Positions 8,138 to 17,701 of a DNA stretch of 64,000 bases are shown in pieces. How positions within the stretch are numbered: the stretch's first letter is position 1; each line of letters starts with the position of its first letter. Made by a program: the position numbers and the translations under genes. The notes below the pieces were generated by a model, which saw nothing but the letters and a program-made list of their open reading frames with translations, was not told where the DNA came from and did not search any database. Origin of the DNA: Sabellastarte sp. h YS-2021 (taxonomy: Eukaryota; Annelida; Polychaeta; Sabellida; Sabellidae); NCBI GenBank assembly GCA_964017235.1, contig OZ024940.1, positions 28,390,573 through 28,454,572 of the forward strand, given 5' to 3'.

Positions 8138-9720
8138 TTGGATGATGAAGTAGGCTACCTTTTCCAAGAGAAACCTTTAGTTTCATATCGTAGAGTCCGA
8201 AATGTGAAAGATATGCTTGTACACTCAAACATTGGTGTAAATTCTATGACTATGGTCTTAACACAATGAAATATTTCCTAGAAAAACGTGAAATTCAGAA
8301 TCCACCCACCCACACGTTATTAAGACTTGCAGAACTTGTGTTGACACAAAATTGTTTCAGTTTTGATGATGCTTTCTATTCGCAAACAGGTGGGACAATG
8401 ATTGGGACTCCATTTGGACCTGAATATTCAAATTTGGCTGTTGGAAAATTTGAATTACACGTTGCTGATAGGTTCAATGGTGCTATGCCAGAATTTTCTC
8501 ACAGATATATTGATGATGTAGTTGGTCCAACCTCCATCTTGAGAGTAGATTAATTTATTGATTATGTGTGCAATTTCCATCCAGCTTTTCACTTTACTTT
8601 TGTTGTATCTGAGACAGAAATAGAATTTTTGGATATAAAAATTTCAGTTTCCAGAAAAAATTGCCCACCTCAGTACATTACAAGGCTACTGACAGTCATT
8701 CATATTTAAGATATGGTTCTTGCCACCCAAAGGCTTGTAAAAATGCTATACCATACTCTCAGTTTTTAAGATTGAGAAGACTGTGTTCAGAAGAAAACGA
8801 TTTTGTGTCAAAAGTGAATGAAATGGAAAATTTCTTTCTTGTGAGGGATTATCCCCAAAAAGGAATTGATAAAACAAAAACATAAGTAATTGGAATCAAT
8901 CGAGCTCAAGTTCTTCAAAAAAGACCAAAAGGGGTGAACACTACCTTCAATTCACACAGCCAAATGATAAAAAACATCATAGAAAGAAATTTTCACATTT
9001 TGCAATTGGATGATAAAGTAGGCTACCTTTTCCAAGAGAAACCTTTAGTTTCATATCGTAGAGTCCGAAATGTGAAAGATATGCTTGTACACTCAAACAT
9101 TGGTGTAAATTCTAAAGTCGGCAAAACTCTTAAATGTGGTTGGACAAGATGTTTTACCTGTCCTCATGTTTTTGATGATGTCCACCAAGTCAGAGGGCCA
9201 AAGGGTGTATATTCTCCAAAGGACAACTTTAGTTGTATCAGCAAAGATATAATATACTGTATCGAATGTTTGAAATGTGGTAGTCTATACATAGGGGCAA
9301 CTGAAAGAAGATTAGGGGACAGAATTCGAGAACATTTAAGTGATATAAAGACTAAGCAACCCCAGAAACAGGTATCTGTGCATTTTAACTCACAAGGGCA
9401 TAGCTTGAATGACCTGAAAGTTCAAGTTTTATATCAAAATTTTAGGGACAAGTTTTCCAAAAAGGCAAAAGAAAGCTTCTTGATTCAAAAATTAGGCACT
9501 GTGTTTCCGGATGGGATGAATATAGATGGGGGAATTGTAACTTAAAGTTTCTTATTATATTTACTTAACTTTTCTTTACATTTTCTTTCATATGCATATT
9601 ACATATTCACTCTGTAATCCTTGCATCCTTTGTATTTATATAAGATTTCTTCCATTTGGAACGCTAAATGAGGTAATTTTTATGTTATATTGTGTGGTGA
9701 CGTGTTTTTAACTACAGGAT
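8138..9720 (+). pseudogene. PLE S1: rearranged R-type PLE
   Basis: A 110-bp piece from the pre-linker region (8138-8247, VGYLFQEKPLVSYRR...) is fused out of order to the RT from YGLNTMKYF onward. RT motif A with its catalytic Asp is therefore missing. Motif B and YIDD (about 8501-8517) are present, followed by TAA at 8551-8553 and 8883-8885 and one frame change. The C-terminal part (8934-9545) keeps the C-x4-C-x2-C cluster as CGWTRCFTC, closer to the family form than PLE-R, and a GIY-YIG core altered after the YIG (YIGATERR). Bases 9546-9720 are 3' untranslated; 9721-9765 is a short unassigned join. Confidence 0.82.
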
Positions 9721-9765
9721 TTTTAAAATTAAGAATGAAAACAATTTAGACGAGAAAGAAAATAT

Positions 9766-10825
9766 TTGGTAATACAAGAAAAACTACCTGAAGGAGTAAA
9801 TTTACCTCTAGGGCCCTCAACTGTGTGTACCTCATTGAAAACAAAGGGACATGTAAGACAACGTTTTCTACCACATAGCAAAGTTATGCCAGAAACATCT
9901 TTTGAACTGAATCTAGAGTGGACCAGCATGTCTCTTATGTTCCTGTCCCTACGGTATGAAATCAGAGGTTTTTGTTGAAACAAATAGCCCACTTCCTCGT
10001 CAAGATTTAGCATGTGAAAATTCTTCTCCACAATGTCCATTATTACTTTACTGTGAGAGTTGTATGTAAGGGTAAGTATAACCCTATTCATTTCTTCAGC
10101 AGGTTCTTTTTGTTTCAAAGCATCAGCTCTACTGATATGAGAAACTCTATCTATGGCCTTAGAAACAATATCCTGGGGATAATCTCTCTCTAGAAAGAAA
10201 TGTTCCATTTCCTTCTCTTTTGCCTTCAAATCCTGCCTATCAGAACATAGGCGCTTTAAACGGAGAAATTGTGAAAATGGAATAGCACTTACTTCAGAAA
10301 CTGTGAAAGTATATTGAAAGGATGGGTGGAAATTGCTGACAAAATTTATAAATCTATCCAGATTTTCTCTAGACATTGAAGTTGCACCCAAAATATCATC
10401 AATATACCTTTTGTGAAACTCAGGAAAAGAACCATCATATGTTTCAGAGATTTCATTTTCCTGCTTCCCCACAGCCAAACAAGAGTATTCTGGGCCGAAT
10501 GGTGTGCCTATCATTGTACCGCCAGTTTGTGAATAGTAGTTATCACCAAACTTGAAGCAATTCTGTGTCAAAACTAGTTCTGCTAGTCTCAGAAGGGTAT
10601 GTGTTGGAGGATTCTGAACATTTCTTTTCTCCAAAAAGTATTTTAGTGCATTCAGACCATACTCATTGGGAATATTAGTATAGAGACCCTTAATGTCCAT
10701 GGTAAACAAAAGCCTATTTTCACCTCGAAGTCGAAAATTTCGCACCAAGTTCAATGCATGATTAGTGTCCTTTACAAAAGTTGGCAAAGCTCTCACAATG
10801 GGCTTGAGTGTATCGCTGAGATATA
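9766..10825 (-). pseudogene. PLE S2: 5'- and 3'-truncated S-type PLE, minus strand
   Basis: One open frame runs leftward from about 10825: YLSDTLKPIVRALP, motif A (FTMDIKGLYTNIP), motif B (TGGTMIGTPFGP), YIDD (about 10395-10406), the FLRLKRL block and the C-x4-C-x2-C linker (CGRKRCLTC), ending at SCITK. About 46 codons after TVSE are deleted, and the GIY-YIG domain is missing. This is the longest uninterrupted RT in the unit, but it lacks the N-terminal conserved block, the thumb part and the endonuclease. The open frame extends to 10946, but codons upstream of 10825 are antisense to S3. Confidence 0.85.
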
Positions 10826-12046
10826 TGTGCAAGAGACCTTCCAGATACGGCAGCAGCTTTATTGGTTGAGAAACCGAAATGTAGCAATTTATATATTTTG
10901 CCGAAAATCCATAAGCCAGGAAACCCAGGTAGGCCAGTTGTTTCATCTTGTTCCTGTCCTACTAATGTATTTTCAAAATATCTCAGTGATACACTCAAGC
11001 CCATTGTGAGAGCTTTGCCAACTTTTGTAAAGGACACTAATCATGGATTGAACTTGGTGCGAAATTTTCGATTTCGAGGTGAAAATAGGCTTTTGTTTAC
11101 TATGGACATTAAGGGTCTCTATACTAATATTCCCAATGAGTATGGTCTGAATGCACTAAAATACTTTTTGGAGAAAAGAAATGTTCAGAATCCCCCAACA
11201 CATACCCTTCTGAGACTAGCAGAACTAGTTTTGACACAGAATTGCTTCAAGTTTGGTGATAACTACTATTCACAAACTGGCGGTACAATGATAGGCACAC
11301 CATTCGGGCTAGAATACTCTTGTTTGGATGTGGGGAAGCAGGAAATTGAAATCTCTGAAACATATGATGGTCCTTTTCCTGAGTTTCACAAAAGGTATAT
11401 TGATGATATTTTGGGTGCAACTTCAATGTCTAGAGAAAATCTGGATAGATTTATAAATTTTGTCAGCAATTTCCACCCATCCTTTCAATATACTTTCACA
11501 GTTTCTGAATTTCCTTGACATCAAGTTGTGTGTCAAAGCAGATGCAATTAGCACATGGGTTTACTACAAAGAAACTGACAGTCATGCTTACCTTAAATAT
11601 GGTTCCTCCGATCCAAAGTCATGCAAAAATGCTATTCCATTTTCACAATTTCTCCGTTTAAAGCGCCTATGTTCTGATACGCAGGATTTGAAGGCAAAAG
11701 AGAAGGAAATGGAACATTTATTTCTAGCGAGAGATTATCCCCAGGATATTGTTTCTAAGGCCATAGATAGAGTTTCTCATATCAGTAGAGCTGATGCTTT
11801 GAAACAAAAAGAACCTGCTGAAGAAATGAATAGGGTTATACTTACCCTTACATACAACTCTCACAGTAAAGTAATAAAGGACATGCTGGTCCAGTCTAGA
11901 ATCAGTTCAAAAGATGTTTCTGGCATAACTTTGCCATGTGGTAGAAAACGTTGTCTTACATGTCCGTTTGTTTTCAATGAGGTACACACAGTTGAGGGCC
12001 CTAGAGGCAAATTTACTCCTTCAGGTAGTTTTTCTTGTATCACCAA
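9766..12046. repeat. Head-to-head PLE inverted repeat
   Basis: S2 (9766-10825, minus) and the matching part of S3 (about 10977-12046, plus) are inverted copies diverging from a 151-bp centre. Arms are nearly identical apart from separate deletions. The 5' truncation points differ, so this is not a simple palindromic duplication of one piece. Confidence 0.8.
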
Positions 12047-12470
12047 AGATGTCATTTATTGCATTGAATGTATTCGATGTGGAGAGATTTATATCGGGGA
12101 AACAGAAAGGAGGTTAGGAGATAGGATAAGAGAACACTTGAGAGATGTCAAGAACAAGAATAGACATAGAGAGGTAGCTATTCACTTCAACTCTTTGGGC
12201 CACAGTTTAGATCATTTCAGAGTGAAAGTTCTGTTTGAAAGTTACTTCATTATGAAATTTGGCTGTGTACCCACTGGGTATGAACAGGGACAATGGAATT
12301 GTAGTATAAATGTTATCTCTCTTTCAATTTATTTAATTTGAATTCTTTTGTTGAGGATATTGATTTTTATTGTCATTGTTAAAATTGTGCGAATTTAAGA
12401 AATTTTGGATTTTTTGACATTATAGTGATTTTTAATAAAATTTTAAAAAATTTTTAAATTTTCGATTTTG

Positions 12471-12555
12471 TGATGTCATATTGAAAAATTGCAAAAAAAA
12501 TTAAAATTTTAATTTTTGTGACGTCATAGTAAAAAAAAAATTTTTTGTGACGTCA
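12471..12555. promoter_or_regulatory. TGACGTCA palindromes in the S3 3' tail
   Basis: Perfect copies at 12519-12526 and 12548-12555 and a decayed one (TGATGTCA) at 12471-12478. These are the same sites as 7835-7920 in opposite orientation; PLE-m keeps one at 1570-1577. Confidence 0.35.
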
Positions 12556-12704
12556 TCTTGAAATTTATGACGTAAATATGACTGAATATGTGTTTCACGT
12601 AATAATGACGTGTTTTGCTTTGTTAAAACGTCATTTTGATGTAATTTTGTTTATTTACATATGAAAAGAGCTTTCTTTCAAATTTAAACAATTGTAAGCT
12701 ATTT

Positions 12705-12733
12705 CTGATGAAGGAGTGAATCTCCGAAAGCCC
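12705..12733 (+). ncRNA. Hammerhead ribozyme motif, type E (decayed)
   Basis: CTGATGA, helix II GGAG/CTCC with TGAAT loop, GAAA, then GCCC. The expected U before the cleavage base is C and the AGCU palindrome is lost, so it is probably inactive. Confidence 0.5.
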
Positions 12734-12784
12734 AAGTTAATATATTTATTTGACATGTTCTTTGTTTTTACTTTGTTATTTTAT

Positions 12785-12940
12785 TAAGATTCTTGGTGGT
12801 TTAACTTTCTCTTGTAAAAAGAGAGAATAAGCCCTTTTAAAAGTCATTGACTTAAAGTCAAAGGTTTTTGTCAAGTTTAGATAAATCTTTAAAAGCAGCT
12901 AGAGCATTAGCACAGAACACAGGCTTTTGAATTGAATCAA
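12785..12940 (-). pseudogene. LINE-c: fragment matching LINE-b
   Basis: Similar to about 3628-3769 (same KPVFYANALAAF-like region, minus strand) with small differences. It is bounded by PLE terminal-repeat sequence on both sides. Confidence 0.6.
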
Positions 12941-13060
12941 GGCGTGAGGCTCCGAAAGCTTAAATAAGTTTATTTATTTTATACGCTCTTTGTTTTTACT
13001 TTGTTTACTATTTTATATGGATATTTAAAAAGAGCTAAGCAGCATAACTTTATTAACTTG
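12941..13060 (+). repeat. Half PLE terminal repeat, hammerhead 5' part missing
   Basis: Carries the second half of a type A hammerhead (helix II end, GAAAGCTT) but no CTGATGA, then the same arm and tail as 2046-2157. It truncates the DIRS-like pol remnant at about 13060. Confidence 0.7.
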
Positions 13061-14412
13061 ACATATCTAACAGATGGATAAGACAATGAAAAATAAGTAT
13101 CCAAATATCTAAATTTATGGATTGAACTATTAATAGAGGCCCCTTTGGGCCAACTTAGGTCCATTATGGTATGTCTTTTATCAGTATTTTGCTTCGGGCG
13201 AGTCATCAATGGAGAAACGTGAACTGGAAATGGCAGTTGTTGAAAAGGACCATATATTGCTCCATAGTTCAATTCTTCAGTTATATACTTTTCAATTTGA
13301 TCCTTATGTTGTGTGGCCGAAGTATGATTTTGGTATGTTGGTTGGAGTATGGAGTTTCTGTCGAAATCGAGAGGGAAACCATAATTTATGAGATCTGGGA
13401 GTTGTTTATCCCAATAATCTTGAAGATGGAAATACCATCTTTGCGGATTGAGTTGAGTAGGTACTGGTATTCTGGATTTTAAAAAATTTGGAACTCCACT
13501 ATTGCGTATTATTTTATGAGCCTCTATGATATCAGGTACTTTTTTCCAGACAATGTCTGGGCCTTCATAAACTTTCAAGTCATTTAATGGAATATATCCA
13601 AAGTCGCCCCCATTTTGTGCTAAACAGGCCATATGATCTTTACTCAGATGTTTATTTTTCCACACATATAGAGGAATTTGTTGTAATGTTTCATCAGAGT
13701 GACAATTCATATCTTTGGCTACATGTGTTTGTGCTTTTTGAAGAAAATTTTTAGCCAAAGTCTGATTTTGGTTATCATGTGCCTTATCATGTGCCTGTTG
13801 AGTGACTTTTAATGTATCTGGGATATCAGTGCTCTGTCTCACATGATGAGACAAGGCACTAAAATTTTTGTCGTGAGCAACAACATGGAAGCGACCTGGT
13901 TTGCCATTGATTGATTTATCAGATACTTCAGTATAGGAAGCATGTTCGCATGCAGTGTACTCTTTACTTGATTTGTCATTAAAAGGCTGTAATTCCCCCT
14001 CAGAATCCCCAATATCACTATAACGGTTTGATGACGAATCGTCAAGCAGATCAGTCAAAATGTGAAACCTATTAGTAAGAAACCCCTGATGGTGAGCATC
14101 TGAACTGACTTCACTGGTTTGAACCCGTGTCTTGGCATATGAGGGTCTATTAGGGGAAGTACAGCCTTTTGCATTCACACTCACCTTGGAAGGGGTAACG
14201 ATTTTAGGTTTGACCTTGTCGTTGTTGACAGTGACGATGCGGGGATCCGAAGTAACATGGTTGTAAACCACATTTTGTTTTGAATTACAGTATAGAGTTT
14301 TGGCAACTTGGGCGTACGTCCTATGATCCCTTGTGTTATTAAAAGCTTTGGAAGAGTGAAACCATTGAAAAGCTATTTGTTTATCTGTATGCAACTCAGA
14401 AATTTTTAACAT
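13061..14412 (-). pseudogene. DIRS-like pol remnant, N-terminal RT only
   Basis: Open from ATG 14412 leftward for about 450 codons; the frame then runs on into the terminal repeat to 12979. The first 280 or so residues are low-complexity, Ser/Asp/His-rich. The last 140 carry the block typical of DIRS1/PAT reverse transcriptases: NPQRWYFHLQDYWDKQLPDL, FGFPLDF-like GFPLDFDRNS, YGAIYGPF, SPLMTRPK and IMDLSWPKGASINSSI followed by YLDTYF. The frame stops before the motif with the first catalytic Asp, so no polymerase activity is possible. Upstream gag is in the same frame, with a stop at 14476-14478. Confidence 0.82.
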
Positions 14413-14475
14413 TTTTAGTGTTCCAAACCATTCTAGTTTTAAAATGACACAAGTTATGAGGACCCACGCCCAGGT

Positions 14476-15688
14476 TTACTCGTTTTTTGTATTTTTTGAT
14501 TTGTTCTGGCATTCCATTTCAGAATGTGGAAAAGATTTGCCATTCTTGCTGAAGCAATAATTGCATACATGTTTGTAAATCACACCTTTCGTTTAATGGG
14601 CGGCTTGATGCATGCATGAGCCCTGGTTGAAAAATTGGCCAATCATGGTCCTAGCAGTTTTGTCACGTTTTGTAGCATTTTTGGCAAAATTTTGAGTAGC
14701 AGGGGTATGACGTTGAGCAATATGCTCGCATAATTCGATCAATGAGATCAGTTTGAGTATAATCTTTGATCTCACCTTGTTCCATACGACAGAGTAAAAC
14801 TGCATGGCAGGCCTTTGCAGAGCTCCAGGAAAAATCATTAGAATCATCTAGTAACGAAATAAGATAATCCAACATAGAATCTTTGTTTTGAATACAATTT
14901 TCATCACGCATTGTTCTGCAAAAGCCTGCCATCCATTGACCCATGGTTAATTGGTCGTATGAAACTCTTTCTTTCTGGGAACCTGCCAAGACATGTTCGT
15001 GGGGCCATTTTACTCTATTTTTGACGAAAACATCAACTGTTCCACCCCTTTGGGACTTAATTTTATTCTCTGACATACCTGACTTTGCTAATTGCTGTAA
15101 TTCTTTAATTCTCTCTTCAACACTACGTTGTATTTGGTTGTTTGCTCTGATTTATTCTAACGAAGGAATCTGTGCAGTACCAGACTGGGGAAACATTTCC
15201 GTGTTAACAGTGGGAGTACTTTTTTCCGCATGAGTACTGTCTAGTTTGTTGATACTAGTACTTTTATGGGTTTTTGACACACGGCTGCCCTTGACTTTGG
15301 ATTTATCAGCTGTTTTCTTGACAGGCTTGTCCTCTAATTTGGAAAGCCTATCATTAATGGCAGTAAGCTGTGACAAAATTTGTTGGTTGACTAGGGTTTG
15401 TGTCTCTTGAAAGCCAGAGTCATGGGCAGACTTGTTGGATTTTTCAACATGTAACCGGTTAAACGAACGCCCACTTGGGCCCGAACCGTCACTGTCAGAA
15501 TCATGCATAATTTGCCCACAGTCTATGTCACTGTCTGATACTGAAGAATCTGAATCTTGGTGAGACATGGTTTGTTTTTGCCCCAACAAGTTCGTTACAA
15601 ATTCGTTATCATCCGACATATGCAATTCAAACTGTACGTGAGATGTATCAGACTTTTGTGAACGCAAATTATATTTTTTCTTCTCCAT
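14476..15688 (-). pseudogene. DIRS-like gag remnant
   Basis: Starts at ATG 15688 (MEKKKYNLRSQKSD) with an acidic Ser/Asp-rich N-terminal part, then a likely coiled coil (QILSQLTAINDRLSKLEDK). An in-frame TAA lies at 15152-15154; the same frame resumes (SVEERIKELQQLAK...) to 14663. A frameshift near 14700 leads to a zinc-finger region, QFFNQGSCMHQAAH, a stop, then HVCNYCFSKNGKSFPHSEMEC, ending at 14476. This paired C/H finger layout matches DIRS-type gag. The first Cys of the finger is Gly here (MIGQFF) but Cys in unit 2. Confidence 0.75.
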
Positions 15689-16480
15689 ATAACACAGATC
15701 GAAAGACTAAGATAAATAAAACATATAACTAAAAACAACAATCAGTGGTACACGGAGAAGAAAAAAAGAATAAATTAAAATGTCCTTGAGGTGTTATCCC
15801 TTCCAAGTGTGAGCTGTAAATGGAAGAAGGGTTCAAATTTTTTGGCTAAAGAAGGCGTAGGGAGCCAATCAGAAGCCAGTTTACAACCAGCATGGTCATA
15901 CATACTAAATGCCAGTTTAAGGTACCCTCTCAGGAATGATCTACCTGACACCAAGGTGTCATCCCGCAAATAAACAAAATTACATCAAAATGACGTTTTA
16001 ACAAAGCAAAACACGTTATTATTACTTAAAACACATATTCAATCATATTTACTCATATTTTTTTTTTTACTAATTAAAATTTTTAATTTTTTTGCAATTT
16101 TTCACTATGACGTCACAAAATCGAAAATTTTAAAATTTTAAAATTTGTTTTAAAAAATCACTATAATGTCAAAAAAATCCAAAATTTCTTAAATTCGCAC
16201 AATTTTAACAATGACAATAAAAATCAATATCCTCAACAAAAGAATTCAAATTAAACAAATTGTAAGAGAGATAACATTTATACTACAATTCCATTGTCCC
16301 TGTTCATACCCAGTGGGTACACACAGCCAAATTTCATAATGAGTTGAAGTGAATAGCTACCTCTCTATGTCTATTCTTGTTCTTGGCATCTCTCAAGTGG
16401 TCTCTTATCCTATCTCCTAACCTCCTTTCTGTTTCCCCGATATAAATCTCTCCACATCTAATACATTCAATGCAATAAAT

Positions 16481-16695
16481 ATCCATATAAAATAGTAAAC
16501 AAAGTAAAAACAAAGAGCGTATAAAATAAATAAATTTATTTAAGCTTTTTACAAGCTGTTTCTGATGAAGGAGTGAGGCTCCGAAAGCTTAAATAAATTT
16601 ATTTATTTTATACGCTCTTTGTTTTTACTATGTTTACTATTTTATATGGATATTTAAAAAGAGCCAAGCGGCATAACTTTATAAACTTGGAATAT
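16481..16695. mobile_element. 215-bp hammerhead insertion, R2 of unit 1
   Basis: Copy of 1943-2157 at the same place in PLE-m and with the same 13-bp flanks, so it predates the R duplication. Confidence 0.8.
16562..16590 (+). ncRNA. Hammerhead motif, type A
   Basis: Identical to 2024-2052. Confidence 0.75.
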
Positions 16696-17272
16696 CAATG
16701 CAATAAATGACATCTTTGGTGATACAAGAAAAACTACCTGACGGAGTAAATTTACCTCTAGGGCCCTCAACTGTGTGTACCTCATTGAAAACAAAGGGAC
16801 ATGTAAGACAACGTTTTCTACCAAATGGCAAAGTTATGCCAGACACATCTTTTGAACTGAATCTAGAGTGGACCAGCATGTCTCTTATGTTCCTGTCCCG
16901 GTATGAAATCAGAGGTTTTTGTTGAAACAAATAGCCCACTTCCTCGTCAAGATTTAGCATGTGAAAATTCTTCTCCACAATATCTGTTATTACCTTACTG
17001 TGAGAGTTGTATGTAAGGGTAAGTATAACCCTATTCATTTCTTCAGCAGGTTCTTTTTGTTTCAAAGCATCAGCTCTACTGATATTAGAAACTCTATCTA
17101 TGGCCTTAGAAACAATATCCTGGGGATAATCTCTCGCTAGAAAGAAATGTTCCATTTCCTTCTCTTTTGCCTTCAAATCCTGCCTAGGAGCTTTAAACGG
17201 AGAAATTGTGAAAATGGAATAGCATTTTTGCATGACTTTGGGTGGGAGGAACCATATTTAAGGTAAGCATTT

Positions 17273-17501
17273 ATAAGCACTCTTGTTTAGACAGCCTCCC
17301 TTCGCAAATTTCTTTTTGTTCATCTGATAAAAATTTTAAATCTTCAACTTAAGCCAGGTCCAAATAATCAACTAAGCTGTGATCCATAGCTTCTTTTGAC
17401 ATTAATTGTTTATAAAAATTCCGGACATGTTTTAAAATTTCCTTCTGCTTATTAACTAAAATTCCATCCACTAGCAATTTATCTAAAGTACGTTTTTCTG
17501 C
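17273..17501 (-). pseudogene. LINE-a copy, cut by the gap
   Basis: Same as 2735-2963. The open frame that appears to continue through the Ns is not real evidence of coding. Confidence 0.6.
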
Positions 17502-17701
17502 NNNNNNNNNNNNNNNNNNNNNNNNNNNNNNNNNNNNNNNNNNNNNNNNNNNNNNNNNNNNNNNNNNNNNNNNNNNNNNNNNNNNNNNNNNNNNNNNNNN
17601 NNNNNNNNNNNNNNNNNNNNNNNNNNNNNNNNNNNNNNNNNNNNNNNNNNNNNNNNNNNNNNNNNNNNNNNNNNNNNNNNNNNNNNNNNNNNNNNNNNNN
17701 N
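17502..17701. other. Assembly gap (200 N)
   Basis: By alignment with R1 of the same unit, base 17501 equals 2963 and base 17702 equals 4077, so 1,113 bp are missing, not 200. The absent part should hold the end of LINE-a, the inverted hammerhead pair, LINE-b and the 5' hammerhead of PLE-R. Confidence 0.95.

Larger units (their letters stand above)
10846..12733 (+). pseudogene. PLE S3: 5'-truncated S-type PLE with GIY-YIG domain and 3' hammerhead
   Basis: Starts within the RT (ALLVEKPKCSNLYILPKIHKPG) and keeps motif A, motif B (TGGTMIGTPFG) and YIDD (11396-11407). A frameshift near 11508 after TVSE is followed by FLDIKLCVK, the thumb, FLRLKRLC, CGRKRCLTC, the GIY-YIG core (CIECIRCGEIYIGETERR) and a C-terminal end shortened by a deletion near 12240. 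A second deletion removes about 45 codons before KDMLVQSRI. The 3' tail (12342-12704) is AT-rich with TGACGTCA palindromes and ends in a hammerhead. This is the best reference for the S-type 3' end. Confidence 0.85.
6920..15398. repeat. Segment S of unit 1
   Basis: The 8,479-bp part present once per unit, recurring at 26610-35088 and 47213-55691. It begins in the 3' untranslated part of PLE-R and ends inside the DIRS gag remnant, so neither edge is an element boundary. Confidence 0.9.
13061..15968 (-). mobile_element. DIRS-like retrotransposon, 3'-truncated
   Basis: Transcribed leftward from its terminal sequence (15689-15968, equal to 1152-1431) through gag- and pol-like remnants. The rest (RT catalytic core, RNase H, methyltransferase-like domain, tyrosine recombinase and the other end) is absent, cut by a PLE terminal repeat. 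Assignment rests on the RT block and the gag zinc finger described in the two entries below. Confidence 0.8.
15969..17272 (-). pseudogene. PLE-m copy, R2 of unit 1
   Basis: Same structure as 1432-2734. It differs by one extra T in a poly-T tract and reads CGAAAATTTTAAAATTTT where R1 of units 1 to 3 reads CGAAAATTTGAAAATTTT. Confidence 0.85.

Noticed and set aside
12941..12969. Hammerhead at the half terminal repeat
   Set aside because: GAAAGCTT and one side of helix II are present but CTGATGA is missing, replaced by LINE sequence, so no ribozyme can form.
13171..13482. 103- and 60-codon plus-strand frames over the DIRS pol remnant
   Set aside because: Antisense shadows of the RT block, whose DIRS-type motifs are clear on the minus strand.
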